Under the pieces are notes generated by a model that worked only from the letters and a program-made list of their open reading frames with translations, searched no databases and was not told where the DNA came from. Shown here one piece after another: positions 40,358-48,821 of a DNA stretch of 64,000 nt (the first letter of the stretch is position 1; each line of letters begins with the position of its first letter). Origin of the DNA: Skermanella stibiiresistens SB22 (GTDB lineage Bacteria > Pseudomonadota > Alphaproteobacteria > Azospirillales > Azospirillaceae); contig NZ_AVFL01000005.1 in the NCBI RefSeq assembly GCF_000576635.1, positions 265,318-329,317 of the forward strand, given 5' to 3'. Position numbers and translations under genes: made by a program.

Positions 40358-42337
40358 ATGGTTCGGAGAGCCGTCGGCGCAGCCATGCTGGCACTCGTCG
40401 GGCTCTGCCAAACCGCCATCCCAGCCCCGGCGGCGCCGACGACGGCGAATACCGGCGGCACCGGCCTGCTCCAGGTTCCCAGCGCCCGCCTGGCCGCACC
40501 CGACACGCTGGCGGCGGGCCATACCTGGACGCCGCTCCACCGGCACGACTTCCTCACCCTGCAAGCCCTTCCAGGTGTCGAGGCGACGATGCGCCGGACC
40601 ACCACCACCGGCACCGGCGTTCCGCCGTCCGACGGGCTCGATCTCAAACTGAGGCTGCTGCGGGAGGATGCCGACCAGCCGGAGCTTTCCATCGGCGTCC
40701 GCGGCCTGTTCCGATCCGGCGGACAAGCGGCCCAATACCTCGTCATGAGCCGTCGCTGGTTCGACACCGACTGGACGCTCGGTTTCGGCTGGGGCCGGTT
40801 CGCCCAGGACGGCGCGTTCGGCCTGCCGGTGGCGCTGATCGGCGGTGTCGAGATCGGGACGCCGATCGACGGCTTGTCGCTCAAGATCGACCACACCGGC
40901 GACCTGTACCGCGCCGAACGCGCCGCCAATCCCCGCCTGTCGCGTCCCTTCCCGGTCAATGCCGGCTTGGCTTGGCGGCCGCTGTCCTGGCTCGAACTGG
41001 GGGCCGGCATCGAGCGGGGCGACACCGCCATGCTGAGCGCCGTCGTCACGCTCGGCGCGCGGGCGCTGGACGAGGCGGTCTCCGGCGAACCGTCGGACAA
41101 GGCGGGATCGGGCGCCACCACGACCCCGCTGGGTCCGCGTCCGGCGCGATCCTCGGCGCGGGCGGCGGAACGGAGCATCCAGGCGGTCGCGCGATCCCAA
41201 GGTTTCGCGGTTCGGGCGGTGACCATCGATGACATCGAGGCGACGGCCTGGCTCGACGCGGTTCCCGACGGGCCGCCCGCCCGGGCGGTCGGCCGCCTCG
41301 CCCTGATCATGGCCAGAAGGGCTCCGGCCGAGGTGGAGCGGTTGACGGTCGTGCTCGGTCCGGCGGAGCTGAATGGGACGGCGGTCTCCCTCGCGAGGAC
41401 CGACCTGGAGCGGGCCAGCCGGCACGCCGGCTCGCCCAGCGAGATCTGGCGCACGACGGAGTTGAGGCCCGCCGCCCTGCTGGAGGCGCCGCCCCGCCGC
41501 GCCGGCGAGAGCTGGACCTATCGGGTGACGCCCCGGCTCGAAATCGATCCCGCCGGCCGCTCCGGCTCACGGGCCTACCGCGCGGCTCTCGACGCTTCCG
41601 TCGTCGGTGGCCTCGCCGGTGGACTGGTCACCGGAGGCGGCCTGCGGTTCAACCTTGATGACAATTTGGCAAGCCGGCTCGGCGAGCGCGACCAGCGCCT
41701 GCCCGTGGTTCGAAGCGATCTGGCTCGATACGCCGATGGTGTGTCCGTCACCGCCGACCACCTCTACACCGCTTGGCTGTGGACGCCCTTCCCCGATTGG
41801 CATGTCCGCGCCGAGATCGGACATCTGGACGAGATGTTCGGGGGCTGGGAGGGAGAGGTGCTGTACCGCCCGTTCGGCGCCCGCTGGGCGGTGGGACTGG
41901 ACGCCGACTGGGTGTCGAAACGCGTTCCGGGCAACCTGATCCATTTCGAGGATCAGGATTACGCCTCGACCCTCGCCAGTTTCCATTACGAGAGTGGCGA
42001 CGGCTTGACCCATGGCACGCTGCGCGCCGGCCGCTATCTGGCCGGCGATATCGGCGCCACCCTCGAACTGAGCCGCACTTTCGGGAATGGGGTGAGCATC
42101 GCCGCCCACGCCACCGTCACCAACGCCGGTGCGGAATCGCTGGACCAGGGCATCAGCCTGCGGATACCCCTGGGGCCGATACCCGCCATACGGCGTGTGC
42201 TGGCGCCGGAGTTCGCCGTCCGGACGCTGGGCCGGGACGCCGGCCAGCGGGTCGACCAGCCGCTACGCCTTTATGACGTGACCGGGCGTTCCAGCGTCGG
42301 CCGGGTGATCGGCGGCTGGGACCATCTGCTGGACTGA
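40358..42337 (+). CDS. YjbH-like outer-membrane exopolysaccharide protein
   Basis: About 659 residues (677 if a GTG at 40304 is used). The N-terminus is a signal peptide (RRAVGAAMLALVGLCQTAIPAPAA). The mature start NTGGTGLLQVPSARLAAPDTLAAGHTW is the classic opening of the YjbH/DUF940 family, predicted beta-barrel lipoproteins or porins linked to exopolysaccharide. Many amphipathic beta strands follow (LDLKLRLLRE, LGFGWGRF, LEIGTPIDGLSLKID-type), with a C-terminal barrel-like half. E. coli YjbH is about 700 residues. No yjbEFG genes are adjacent, so it is an orphan here. Start choice is uncertain since neither candidate has a good ribosome binding site. Confidence 0.78.
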   Translation: MVRRAVGAAMLALVGLCQTAIPAPAAPTTANTGGTGLLQVPSARLAAPDTLAAGHTWTPLHRHDFLTLQALPGVEATMRRTTTTGTGVPPSDGLDLKLRLLREDADQPELSIGVRGLFRSGGQAAQYLVMSRRWFDTDWTLGFGWGRFAQDGAFGLPVALIGGVEIGTPIDGLSLKIDHTGDLYRAERAANPRLSRPFPVNAGLAWRPLSWLELGAGIERGDTAMLSAVVTLGARALDEAVSGEPSDKAGSGATTTPLGPRPARSSARAAERSIQAVARSQGFAVRAVTIDDIEATAWLDAVPDGPPARAVGRLALIMARRAPAEVERLTVVLGPAELNGTAVSLARTDLERASRHAGSPSEIWRTTELRPAALLEAPPRRAGESWTYRVTPRLEIDPAGRSGSRAYRAALDASVVGGLAGGLVTGGGLRFNLDDNLASRLGERDQRLPVVRSDLARYADGVSVTADHLYTAWLWTPFPDWHVRAEIGHLDEMFGGWEGEVLYRPFGARWAVGLDADWVSKRVPGNLIHFEDQDYASTLASFHYESGDGLTHGTLRAGRYLAGDIGATLELSRTFGNGVSIAAHATVTNAGAESLDQGISLRIPLGPIPAIRRVLAPEFAVRTLGRDAGQRVDQPLRLYDVTGRSSVGRVIGGWDHLLD

Positions 42338-42368
42338 TCCCGGCACCAGGATCGGGCTCCCCGGAAGC

Positions 42369-42878
42369 TCACTGCTGGACGGTCACGGCTCCCGTCACTG
42401 GATCGATCAGGACATTGACCCAGATACCCTCGACGGTGCGGACCTCGGCCGCGTAGTTCTCGCCGAGCTTGCGGAAGTTCCGCATCTCGGCGAAGCCCAT
42501 GCCGCCGAACCGGTTGAGCAGGCTGGTCTGGACCAGTTCCATCTCGCGCTGGTCCTTGCCACGGCGGTCGTCGACCGACGGCTTGCCTTGTTCCAGGCTG
42601 AGCTGGGTCCCGGTCGACGAACCGGACATCCGCGCCGCCGACGGGGTCAGCGGCGCCTGGACCTGCCCGGAGGACGCCCCGTTGGTCAGTCCACTGGGCT
42701 GCATCTGGCGATTGGGGGTCGCCGTCACGCCGGGAGTGGCGCCGGGGGTGTTGGGCTGGGCATAGGACGAACCGGACTGGGCGGTGGCCGGAGTGGCGCC
42801 GACGAAGGTGCCGACCAGGGCCAAGATGGCCGTGAGGGCCGTTGAGAGGGCGATGACCGGGACGGTGATCTTCTTCAT
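42369..42878 (-). CDS. Secreted small protein with PepSY-like C-terminus
   Basis: 169-residue protein with an N-terminal signal peptide (MKKITVPVIALSTALTAILALVGTFVGATPATAQ), then a low-complexity Ser/Gly/Pro/Gln linker (about 35-95). The folded C-terminal region of about 60 residues (ELVQTSLLNRFGGMGFAEMRNFRKLGENYAAEVRTVEGIWVNVLIDPVTGAVTVQQ) has the helix-strand-strand layout and DPVTG ending of PepSY-type domains. ATG 42878 has GAGGA 7 nt upstream. It is convergent with the YjbH-like gene. Exact role unknown; PepSY domains often inhibit proteases or bind envelope proteins. Confidence 0.7.
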   Translation of the reverse strand: MKKITVPVIALSTALTAILALVGTFVGATPATAQSGSSYAQPNTPGATPGVTATPNRQMQPSGLTNGASSGQVQAPLTPSAARMSGSSTGTQLSLEQGKPSVDDRRGKDQREMELVQTSLLNRFGGMGFAEMRNFRKLGENYAAEVRTVEGIWVNVLIDPVTGAVTVQQ

Positions 42879-43319
42879 GGTGGATTCCTCGTTTTCCAAA
42901 TGTCTAGACTTCTCGATCACGCGGACCAAGCCTTTTCAAGCCGTGCCCCGACGACCTCGTGTTCGCGATCTGGACATCCGCCGGCATCGAAACCAGCGCG
43001 ACCTTAGCATTGTCACGAATACCAGCGGAAGTCCCGTCGCCCCACCGTCACCCGGTTGGCCGATCTTTCCCACGATCGACCGGATCGCCGGGCGTCCGAC
43101 GTCCCGCGCCGAATACTTCGAACGGGCAATCTATCGCGCGGGACTGAAATCAAATAAGTTAACCACGATGCGGCATGACCGTTGCCGGGAGCCTGGAACA
43201 CGTCGTGAGCATTTCCACGATTTCAGCGAGTCTTTCGGGGAACACCGGAACCACGCTGCCGTTGTATCGCGGAGTGGGCAGGATAGCCCTGTCCGGGCGG
43301 ACATTGAGGAGCCTCACAG
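42879..43319. other. 441-bp intergenic region between divergent genes
   Basis: It holds the upstream regions of the PepSY-like gene (minus) and of the small gene at 43320 (plus). I found no convincing ORF, RNA gene or long palindrome. The only reasonable ORF (42959-43147, 62 residues) lacks a ribosome binding site and a credible protein pattern. Confidence 0.5.
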
Positions 43320-43700
43320 ATGAGCACCATCGAACGTGCCGAGATCCATCGCATGGCCACGAAGATCGCCCTTTCATACGCGCGGTCCCACAACGAGACC
43401 TTCGAAGCCTTTCCGTCACTTTTCAAGACAGCCTATCACGGCCTCCTCTCCTGTTCCCATCCCGCGGCGGAGCCCGTCAAACCGCCCCGGCACCCCGCTC
43501 CACCATCCAAGCCCACCGCCAAGCCCATCTCCAGTTCCACCCTGAAGCCGGCCGCGCCGCCCAAGCCCGTCGTCCAGGCGAAACCAGCGCCCACCCCCCG
43601 AAGCCCCGCCGTCCGCGCCAAGACCGCGCCCAGCCGCGGCCGGCCGACCTGGACCGCGGCCAACGCGCTGGGCAAGCCAAAGTCGGACACCGAACGCTGA
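43320..43700 (+). CDS. Hypothetical protein with MucR-like N-terminus and Pro/Lys-rich tail
   Basis: 126-residue protein. Residues about 1-45 (IHRMATKIALSYARSHNETFEAFPSLFKTAYHGLLSC) match the spacing of the MucR/Ros N-terminal dimerisation segment (Y...P.L....H..L). The zinc-finger DNA-binding part is missing. It is replaced by a Pro/Lys/Ala-rich region (about 50-115: HPAPPSKPTAKPISS, then PPKPVVQAKPAPTPR) ending in GRPTWTAANALGKPKSDTER. GGAG lies 9 nt before the ATG. This could be a DNA-binding-deficient partner of a MucR protein encoded elsewhere. Confidence in the MucR link is low. Confidence 0.55.
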   Translation: MSTIERAEIHRMATKIALSYARSHNETFEAFPSLFKTAYHGLLSCSHPAAEPVKPPRHPAPPSKPTAKPISSSTLKPAAPPKPVVQAKPAPTPRSPAVRAKTAPSRGRPTWTAANALGKPKSDTER

Positions 43701-43816
43701 CCTCGCGGGACACTTTGAAAAAATCTAGGGCGTCGAAGGGAACACCCAGCGATCCTCAATGTTGATGATGTGATACTTCGATGATGACCGCGAGATACCA
43801 AGGATAGCCCTGAATT

Positions 43817-43999
43817 CGCCGCCACCTATAACGGCGGCGCCCAAGGGAAACCTCTTGGTCCTCCTTGAGACCGACAGCCGGTTCGAACGAAGTGGGGTTC
43901 GAACCTTCGACCCAACCCCATACGTACCTGATGCCTCTCGATGTTTAGCCTCGCACTCGCGGGCGGCGTCCCTCCAACGGGTCGCCGCCCTCTTTCTTT
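43817..43999 (+). ncRNA. Candidate structured small RNA or 3' UTR element
   Basis: Successive local stems on the plus strand: CGCCGCC (43817-43823) with GGCGGCG (43833-43839); CCAAG (43841-43845) with CTTGG (43854-43858); GTGGGGTT (43892-43899) with AACCCCAT (43914-43921, one G-U pair). All end at a terminator (43961-43999). Two GGTTCGAAC words (43879-43887 and 43896-43904) recall tRNA T-arms, but no cloverleaf can be drawn. No recognised RNA family. Confidence 0.35.
43961..43999 (+). terminator. Strong Rho-independent terminator
   Basis: GGGCGGCG (43961-43968) and CGCCGCCC (43983-43990) are perfectly complementary with a 14-nt loop, followed by the U-rich TCTTTCTTT. It ends a plus-strand transcript, either from the gene at 43320 or a small RNA starting in between. 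Confidence 0.75.
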
Positions 44000-44083
44000 G
44001 GCGGGCCCCCCACCCCTCCCTTCGAAGCGTTCGTACGAGCCATGGACGCGTCCATGCAGGCGCGGCATAGTGGCCGCACGTTT

Positions 44084-44123
44084 GAATTGAGCGATCCGCC
44101 GGCGAATTGATCGATCCGCCGGA
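44084..44123. repeat. 20-bp imperfect tandem repeat
   Basis: Copies at 44084-44103 and 44104-44123 share 18 of 20 bases (GAATTGA, variable base, CGATCCGCCGG). It lies 37 bp before the ATG of the FAD oxidoreductase, in the expected promoter/leader region, so it could bind a regulator or be a slippage duplication. Confidence 0.8.
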
Positions 44124-44160
44124 ACGCGGGGATCGATCCGATGCGGTCAGTCAGGTGATC

Positions 44161-45315
44161 ATGAGCGAAGAACAGCCGAACCAAACCTTGGAACGGGTCG
44201 ATTGCGTGGTGATTGGCGCCGGGGTCATCGGCTTGGCGGTGGCCCGCCAATTGGCGCTGGCCGGACGCGACGTCATCGTGCTGGAGGGTGCCGACTGCAT
44301 CGGCAGCGGCACCAGCTCGCGCAACAGCGAGGTGATCCACGCCGGCCTATACTACCCCAAGGGCAGCCTGAAGGCGCGGCTCTGCGTCCGCGGCCGCGAC
44401 GCGCTGTACGCCTATTGCGCCGACCGCGGCGTTCCCCATCGCAATTGCGGCAAGCTGCTGGTCGCGACCGACGAGGGCCAGCGCGCCAAGCTGTCCGAGA
44501 TCGACGCCAAGGCGCGTGCCAATGGCGTGACCGACCTGGAATGGCTGAGCGCCGCCGACGTGGCCGCCCTGGAACCCGCTCTGACCACGGTCGGCGCCCT
44601 CAACTCACCCTCGACCGGCATCATCGACACCCACGCGCTGATGCTGGCCTATCAGGGCGAGTTGGAGGACCACGGCGGCATGGTCGCCTTCAACAGCCCG
44701 ATCACCGGCGGACGCGTCACCGGCGACGGCATCATCATCGAAACGGGCGGGAAGGAGCCGTTCCGCCTGCTCGCCAACCTTGTGGTCAACGCCGCCGGTT
44801 TGCACGCCCAGGAAATCTCCCACTCGATCCAGGGCATTCCCGCGGCCTCGATCCCACCGATCTACCTGGCCAAGGGCAATTACTTCTCCCTGGCGAAGCG
44901 GGCGCCGTTCAGCCGGCTGATCTATCCCGTGCCGCAGCAGGGCGGGCTGGGCGTCCACCTGACGCTCGACTTGGCGGGTCAGGCCCGGTTCGGCCCCGAC
45001 GTGGAGTGGATCGACAAGATCAACTACGACGTCGACATCCGCCGGGCCGACAAGTTCTACGGCGCCATCCGCCAATACTGGCCGGACCTGCCCGACGGCG
45101 CGCTCCAGCCCGGCTACGCGGGTATCCGGCCCAAGCTGGTGCCCGTCGGCGTGGCCGACGCGGATTTCATGATCCAGGGACCGCGCGACCATGGCGTGCC
45201 CGGCCTGCTCAACCTGTACGGCATAGAATCCCCCGGCATCACAGCGTCGCTCGCCATCGCGGCGGAAGCGGAAGCCGTGCTGTTCCAACGGGAGCCGGTC
45301 GCGGCCCTCGGGTAA
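44161..45315 (+). CDS. FAD-dependent oxidoreductase (L-2-hydroxyglutarate oxidase-like)
   Basis: 384-residue DAO-type flavoprotein. The FAD-binding Rossmann motif is [29 protein letters not shown] (about residues 13-41). This is followed by the [23 protein letters not shown] segment diagnostic of LhgO/L2HGDH-like enzymes, and a C-terminal [20 protein letters not shown]. The enzyme likely oxidises L-2-hydroxyglutarate or a related 2-hydroxy acid, passing electrons to quinone or oxygen. Start 44161 has AGGTG upstream and gives the usual length; a longer start at 44107 adds 18 residues. Confidence 0.88.
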   Translation: MSEEQPNQTLERVDCVVIGAGVIGLAVARQLALAGRDVIVLEGADCIGSGTSSRNSEVIHAGLYYPKGSLKARLCVRGRDALYAYCADRGVPHRNCGKLLVATDEGQRAKLSEIDAKARANGVTDLEWLSAADVAALEPALTTVGALNSPSTGIIDTHALMLAYQGELEDHGGMVAFNSPITGGRVTGDGIIIETGGKEPFRLLANLVVNAAGLHAQEISHSIQGIPAASIPPIYLAKGNYFSLAKRAPFSRLIYPVPQQGGLGVHLTLDLAGQARFGPDVEWIDKINYDVDIRRADKFYGAIRQYWPDLPDGALQPGYAGIRPKLVPVGVADADFMIQGPRDHGVPGLLNLYGIESPGITASLAIAAEAEAVLFQREPVAALG

Positions 45316-45459
45316 AAGGATTGGGCTGAGAGGTCGCGGCCGAAGGATAATCGGGGGAACCGGATGGGCCGGTGGATAGCCTAAAGGTCCTCTTGGGCTG
45401 GCGTGGAGGCTGTGTTACTTCAAACAAGTCAGTCTTAATTAATGGAAAGTCGCTCGGCG

Positions 45460-46350
45460 ATGAAGGTAATCCGACAATCCTTGTTTATCATAGGCCTTTG
45501 TGTCGGACCTGTTCATTCATACGCGGCGGAACCTGATCGAACTGTACTTGCGCTTGAAACCTTCGCGAAGTCCGGAAGTACCAGAGCTCAGTTCGAACTG
45601 GGACGACGTTTTGAAAGTGGTATTGGAACCAAGCTCGATTACACCAAAGCCTTCAATCTTTATTGTCAAGCCGCCGCCAAGAGGCACCCGGAAGCCTCCT
45701 ACCGGCTGGCCCGCCTGTATCTCTCGGGAAAGGGAGCCCCGCGCGACACGGTGATGGCGGCGTCCTGGATCAAGCGCGCGATCGAGTTGGGCGAGACCGA
45801 GGCGCGCGAGTTGCTGCCCCAGGTGAAGAGCGTCAAGCAGGTCCAGGAGCCCGGCTGCTTCGTTCCCGGCGTCAGGGGCGCCGGACACCTGCCGCCACCC
45901 GCCAAGATCGAGAAGATGGTCCGCCAGATGGCTCCCGATTTCAGCCTGGATCCGGATTTCGTGCTGGCGATCATGCAAATCGAATCTGGATACCGCGCCG
46001 ACGCGGTCTCGCCGCGCAACGCCCAGGGCCTGATGCAGTTGATCCCGGACACGGCCGACCGCTTCGGGGTCAAGGACCCGTTCGACCCCCAGGACAACAT
46101 CCGCGGCGGCATGCGCTACCTGCGCTGGCTGATGGCTTACTTCCGCGGCGACGTGACCCTGGTCGCCGCCGCCTACAACGCCGGTGAAGGCGCCGTCGAA
46201 CGCTATCGCGGTGTTCCGCCCTATCGTGAGACCGAAGCCTATGTGCTAAAGCTGAAGGGCGTCTATCCGCGCAAGCGCCATCCGTTCGAACCCAGCGTCG
46301 CCAAGGCGTCGGACGCCTTCGCTTCGGCCGAGGTCGCGGAACTGGAATGA
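45460..46350 (+). CDS. Sel1-repeat lytic transglycosylase
   Basis: 296-residue periplasmic protein. A signal peptide (VIRQSLFIIGLCVGPVHSYAA) is followed by two Sel1-like repeats (RAQFELGRRFESGIGTKLDYTKAFNLYCQAAAKRH and ASYRLARLYLSGKGAPRDTVMAASWIKRAIELG). A C-terminal SLT domain has IMQIESGYRADAVSPRNAQGLMQLIPDTADRFGVKDPFDPQDNIRGGMRYL, with catalytic Glu175, and the AAYNAGEGAVERY motif. It cleaves peptidoglycan glycan strands. The upstream DNA and first codons are AT-rich relative to neighbours (TTAATTAATGG). An upstream in-frame ATG at 45442 is possible. Confidence 0.9.
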   Translation: MKVIRQSLFIIGLCVGPVHSYAAEPDRTVLALETFAKSGSTRAQFELGRRFESGIGTKLDYTKAFNLYCQAAAKRHPEASYRLARLYLSGKGAPRDTVMAASWIKRAIELGETEARELLPQVKSVKQVQEPGCFVPGVRGAGHLPPPAKIEKMVRQMAPDFSLDPDFVLAIMQIESGYRADAVSPRNAQGLMQLIPDTADRFGVKDPFDPQDNIRGGMRYLRWLMAYFRGDVTLVAAAYNAGEGAVERYRGVPPYRETEAYVLKLKGVYPRKRHPFEPSVAKASDAFASAEVAELE

Positions 46351-46367
46351 CAGCCGAGGCCTGACGA

Positions 46368-47324
46368 TTGCGCTTTCCGGTAACCGACCACTGCGACGGC
46401 GAACGCTTCTTCAACGTCCATGACCGGACGGACCACTCATTCGCCGACGTGCTGCGCTGGCTGCGCTCGCGCGAGCGGACGCCCTGGCCCGACGCCGTCG
46501 TCGATCCGCCGCATCCGCCGCCCACCGCGGCCGACCGGGAGACGCTGGCCGTCACCTTCATCGGACACTCGACCTTCCTGATACAGGTCGGCGGCATGCG
46601 GTTCCTGACCGACCCGATCTACGCCCAACGCGCCAGCCCGTTCTCCTTCGTCGGACCGAAGCGGGCGCGGCCCCCCGGCCAGCCGCTCGAAACCCTGCCC
46701 AAGGTCGACGTCACCCTGGTCAGCCACAACCACTACGACCATCTCGACCCCGTGGCCTTGCGCGAGGTGGCGGCGCGCTGGTCATCCCGCGCGGTCACGG
46801 GTCTGGGCAACGCCGCCCTGCTGGACCGCATCGGCCTGAAGGACACGGTCGAGCTGGACTGGTGGGGCTCGGTCGAGATCGGAGGCGCCCGGATCACCTA
46901 TGTCCCGGCCCAGCATTTCTCGGCCCGAACACCCTTCGACCGCAACCGAACCCTGTGGGGCGGCTTCGTCATCGAGGCGGGTGGCCGCACCGTCCTTTTC
47001 GCGGCGGACAGCGGCTACTGCCCGCATTTCGCCGAGATCGCCCAGCGGTTCCCCCGGATCGACCTGGCCCTGCTCCCGATCGGCGCCTATGAGCCGCGGT
47101 GGTTCATGGGTGTCGTCCACATGAACCCGGAAGACGCCGTCAAGGCCCATCGCGACCTTGGCGCCCACCGCAGCGTCGGCATGCATTTCGGCACCTTCGC
47201 CCTGACCGACGAGGGGATCGACGCTCCCGTGACGGCGTTGCGGCGGGCCAGAGCGGCGGCTGGCCTGGACGAGGGCGACTTCACGACGCTGGAATTTGGC
47301 GAAACCAAGGTATTTCCCGCCTAA
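46368..47324 (+). CDS. MBL-fold metallo-hydrolase (NAPE-PLD/UlaG-like)
   Basis: 318-residue metallo-beta-lactamase-fold hydrolase. The dinuclear metal motif HNHYDHLD (H120, H122, D124, H125) is intact, with GHSTFLIQVGGMRFLTDPIYAQRASPFSFVGPKRARPPG upstream and a later GMHFGTFAL. This pattern matches bacterial relatives of NAPE-phospholipase D and UlaG. It starts at a TTG with AGG 8 nt upstream, 17 bp after the transglycosylase stop, so they may be co-transcribed. No signal peptide is seen, so it probably acts in the cytoplasm; the substrate may be a phosphodiester lipid. Confidence 0.87.
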   Translation: MRFPVTDHCDGERFFNVHDRTDHSFADVLRWLRSRERTPWPDAVVDPPHPPPTAADRETLAVTFIGHSTFLIQVGGMRFLTDPIYAQRASPFSFVGPKRARPPGQPLETLPKVDVTLVSHNHYDHLDPVALREVAARWSSRAVTGLGNAALLDRIGLKDTVELDWWGSVEIGGARITYVPAQHFSARTPFDRNRTLWGGFVIEAGGRTVLFAADSGYCPHFAEIAQRFPRIDLALLPIGAYEPRWFMGVVHMNPEDAVKAHRDLGAHRSVGMHFGTFALTDEGIDAPVTALRRARAAAGLDEGDFTTLEFGETKVFPA

Positions 47325-47389
47325 AGCGGAAAACCGCCCTCGCCGCTCCACCTATGTTGGCATGTCCTCGCGAACCGGGAGCGTGTCCT

Positions 47390-48820
47390 ATGCCTAAGGG
47401 AATGGCCCATTGGGGCGCCACCGCGCGCCATGCCGCGCTGGCTGGCGCCTTGTGCCTTTCGGCGCTTCCAGGACTCGCCGCGGATTTGAAGTCGACCGAC
47501 CTGGACTCGACGGCGGCTCTCCGCGAGGCCGTGACGATCGACGGCGTCATGGACCACCTGAGGGCTTTCCAAGCCATCGCCGACGCCAACGGCGGCAACC
47601 GCGCCGCCGGCCGGCCGGGCTACGACCGCTCGGCTGACCATGTCGCGGCGCTGCTGGAGCGGGCCGGCTACACCGTCACCCTGGAACCGTTCGATTTTCC
47701 CTTCTTCGAGGAGGTGGCGCCACCGATCCTGACCGCGATTGGTGTCGAGATCGATCGGGGTCAGGTCATCACCCTGCCCAACTCCGCCAGTGGCGACGTG
47801 ACCGCCCCGCTGATCCCGCCCTCGGGGTCGGCGCTGGGATGCGAGGCCAAGGACTTCCAAGGCTTCATCCGGGGCGCCATCGCCCTGATCCAGCGCGGCA
47901 CCTGCACCTTCCAGGCGAAGGTCGACAACGCGGTGGCCGCCGGAGCCGCCGGCGTGGTGATCCACAACGAGGGCGGTCCCGGCCGCACGGACGCGTTCCG
48001 CGGCCGCCTGCGCGACCCGGCCCCCGTTCCCGTGGTTGGCATCCCATCCGATTTGGGCGCCCGGCTGCGTGAGGGCCGGCCGGACACCCGGCTGGCGGTG
48101 GAGGCGCGGAGCGGCACTCGGTCAAGCGTCAACGTGCTGGCCGATGGACCGGAGGGCACCACCGGCGACACCATCCTGGTCGGCGCCCATCTCGACGGCG
48201 TGCCGGAAGGCCCCGGGATCAACGACAACGGCAGCGGCGCCGCCGTGATCCTGGAGACGGCGTTGCGCATGGCCGAACTGGCGGGCGACCCAGGCGGCGG
48301 GCGGCCGGCCAACCGGGTCCGCTTCGCCTTCTGGGGCGCGGAGGAGATCGGTCTGGTCGGCTCCCGCCACCATGTGGCGCGGCTGTCGGAACAGGAGCGC
48401 GGACGGCTCGCCGCCGTCCTCAACTTCGACATGCTGGGTTCGCCCAATCCCGGCCGCTTCGTCTACGACGGTCCGGTCGAGATCCAGCGGGTGTTCACCG
48501 GGTATTTCCGCGCCATGGGATTGGACATGGGCACGACGCCGATGCGGGGCGGCTCGGATCATGCCCCCTTCGCGGCGGTCGGCATCCCCACCGGCGGCCT
48601 CTACACCGGCGCTGGCGAGACCAAGTCGGACACCTCGGCGACCCGGTTCGGCGGCGTGGCGGGCCGTCCGTTCGATCCGTGCTACCATCAAGCCTGCGAC
48701 GACATCGATAACATCGACCGCGCCATTCTGGACCAGATGGCCGACGCCGCCGCCCACGCCATCCTCACCCTGTCGCGCGCCCCCCATGGCGGCAGGGTCG
48801 GAGGCGGAGCGGCGCTATGA
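47390..48820 (+). CDS. Secreted M28 family aminopeptidase with PA domain
   Basis: 476-residue exported zinc peptidase. A signal peptide (HWGATARHAALAGALCLSALPGLAA) precedes an M28 catalytic domain split by a protease-associated (PA) insert (about 145-235: CEAKDFQGFIRGAIALIQRGTCTFQAKVDNAVAAGAAGVVIHN). The metal-binding residues are in GAHLDGVPEGPGINDNGSG (H267 and Asp), WGAEEIGLVGS (Glu-Glu), NFDMLGSP and the final CYHQACDD His. It resembles Streptomyces aminopeptidase S and yeast-type aminopeptidase Y. GGGAG lies 8 nt before ATG 47390; an ATG slightly upstream adds 12 residues. Confidence 0.9.
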   Translation: MPKGMAHWGATARHAALAGALCLSALPGLAADLKSTDLDSTAALREAVTIDGVMDHLRAFQAIADANGGNRAAGRPGYDRSADHVAALLERAGYTVTLEPFDFPFFEEVAPPILTAIGVEIDRGQVITLPNSASGDVTAPLIPPSGSALGCEAKDFQGFIRGAIALIQRGTCTFQAKVDNAVAAGAAGVVIHNEGGPGRTDAFRGRLRDPAPVPVVGIPSDLGARLREGRPDTRLAVEARSGTRSSVNVLADGPEGTTGDTILVGAHLDGVPEGPGINDNGSGAAVILETALRMAELAGDPGGGRPANRVRFAFWGAEEIGLVGSRHHVARLSEQERGRLAAVLNFDMLGSPNPGRFVYDGPVEIQRVFTGYFRAMGLDMGTTPMRGGSDHAPFAAVGIPTGGLYTGAGETKSDTSATRFGGVAGRPFDPCYHQACDDIDNIDRAILDQMADAAAHAILTLSRAPHGGRVGGGAAL

Positions 48821-48821
48821 G

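Larger units (their letters stand above)
43701..44160. other. 460-bp region without a clear gene, rich in secondary structure
   Basis: No convincing protein is encoded. It contains a series of short hairpins (43817-43921), a strong intrinsic terminator (43961-43999) on the plus strand, and a 20-bp tandem repeat (44084-44123) just before the oxidoreductase gene. It is either the long 3' UTR of the gene at 43320 or a separate small RNA gene. Confidence 0.55.

Noticed and set aside
42959..43147. 62-codon plus-strand ORF
   Set aside because: No ribosome binding site and no recognisable protein pattern; probably a chance ORF in GC-rich DNA.
43879..43921. tRNA-like T-arm (GGTTCGAAC twice)
   Set aside because: No acceptor, D or anticodon arm can be built on either strand; the stem would need several G-U pairs.
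43945..44052. Minus-strand 36-residue peptide (MDASMARTNASKGG...)
   Set aside because: It overlaps the plus-strand terminator, has no good ribosome site and a low-complexity Gly/Pro/Arg sequence.
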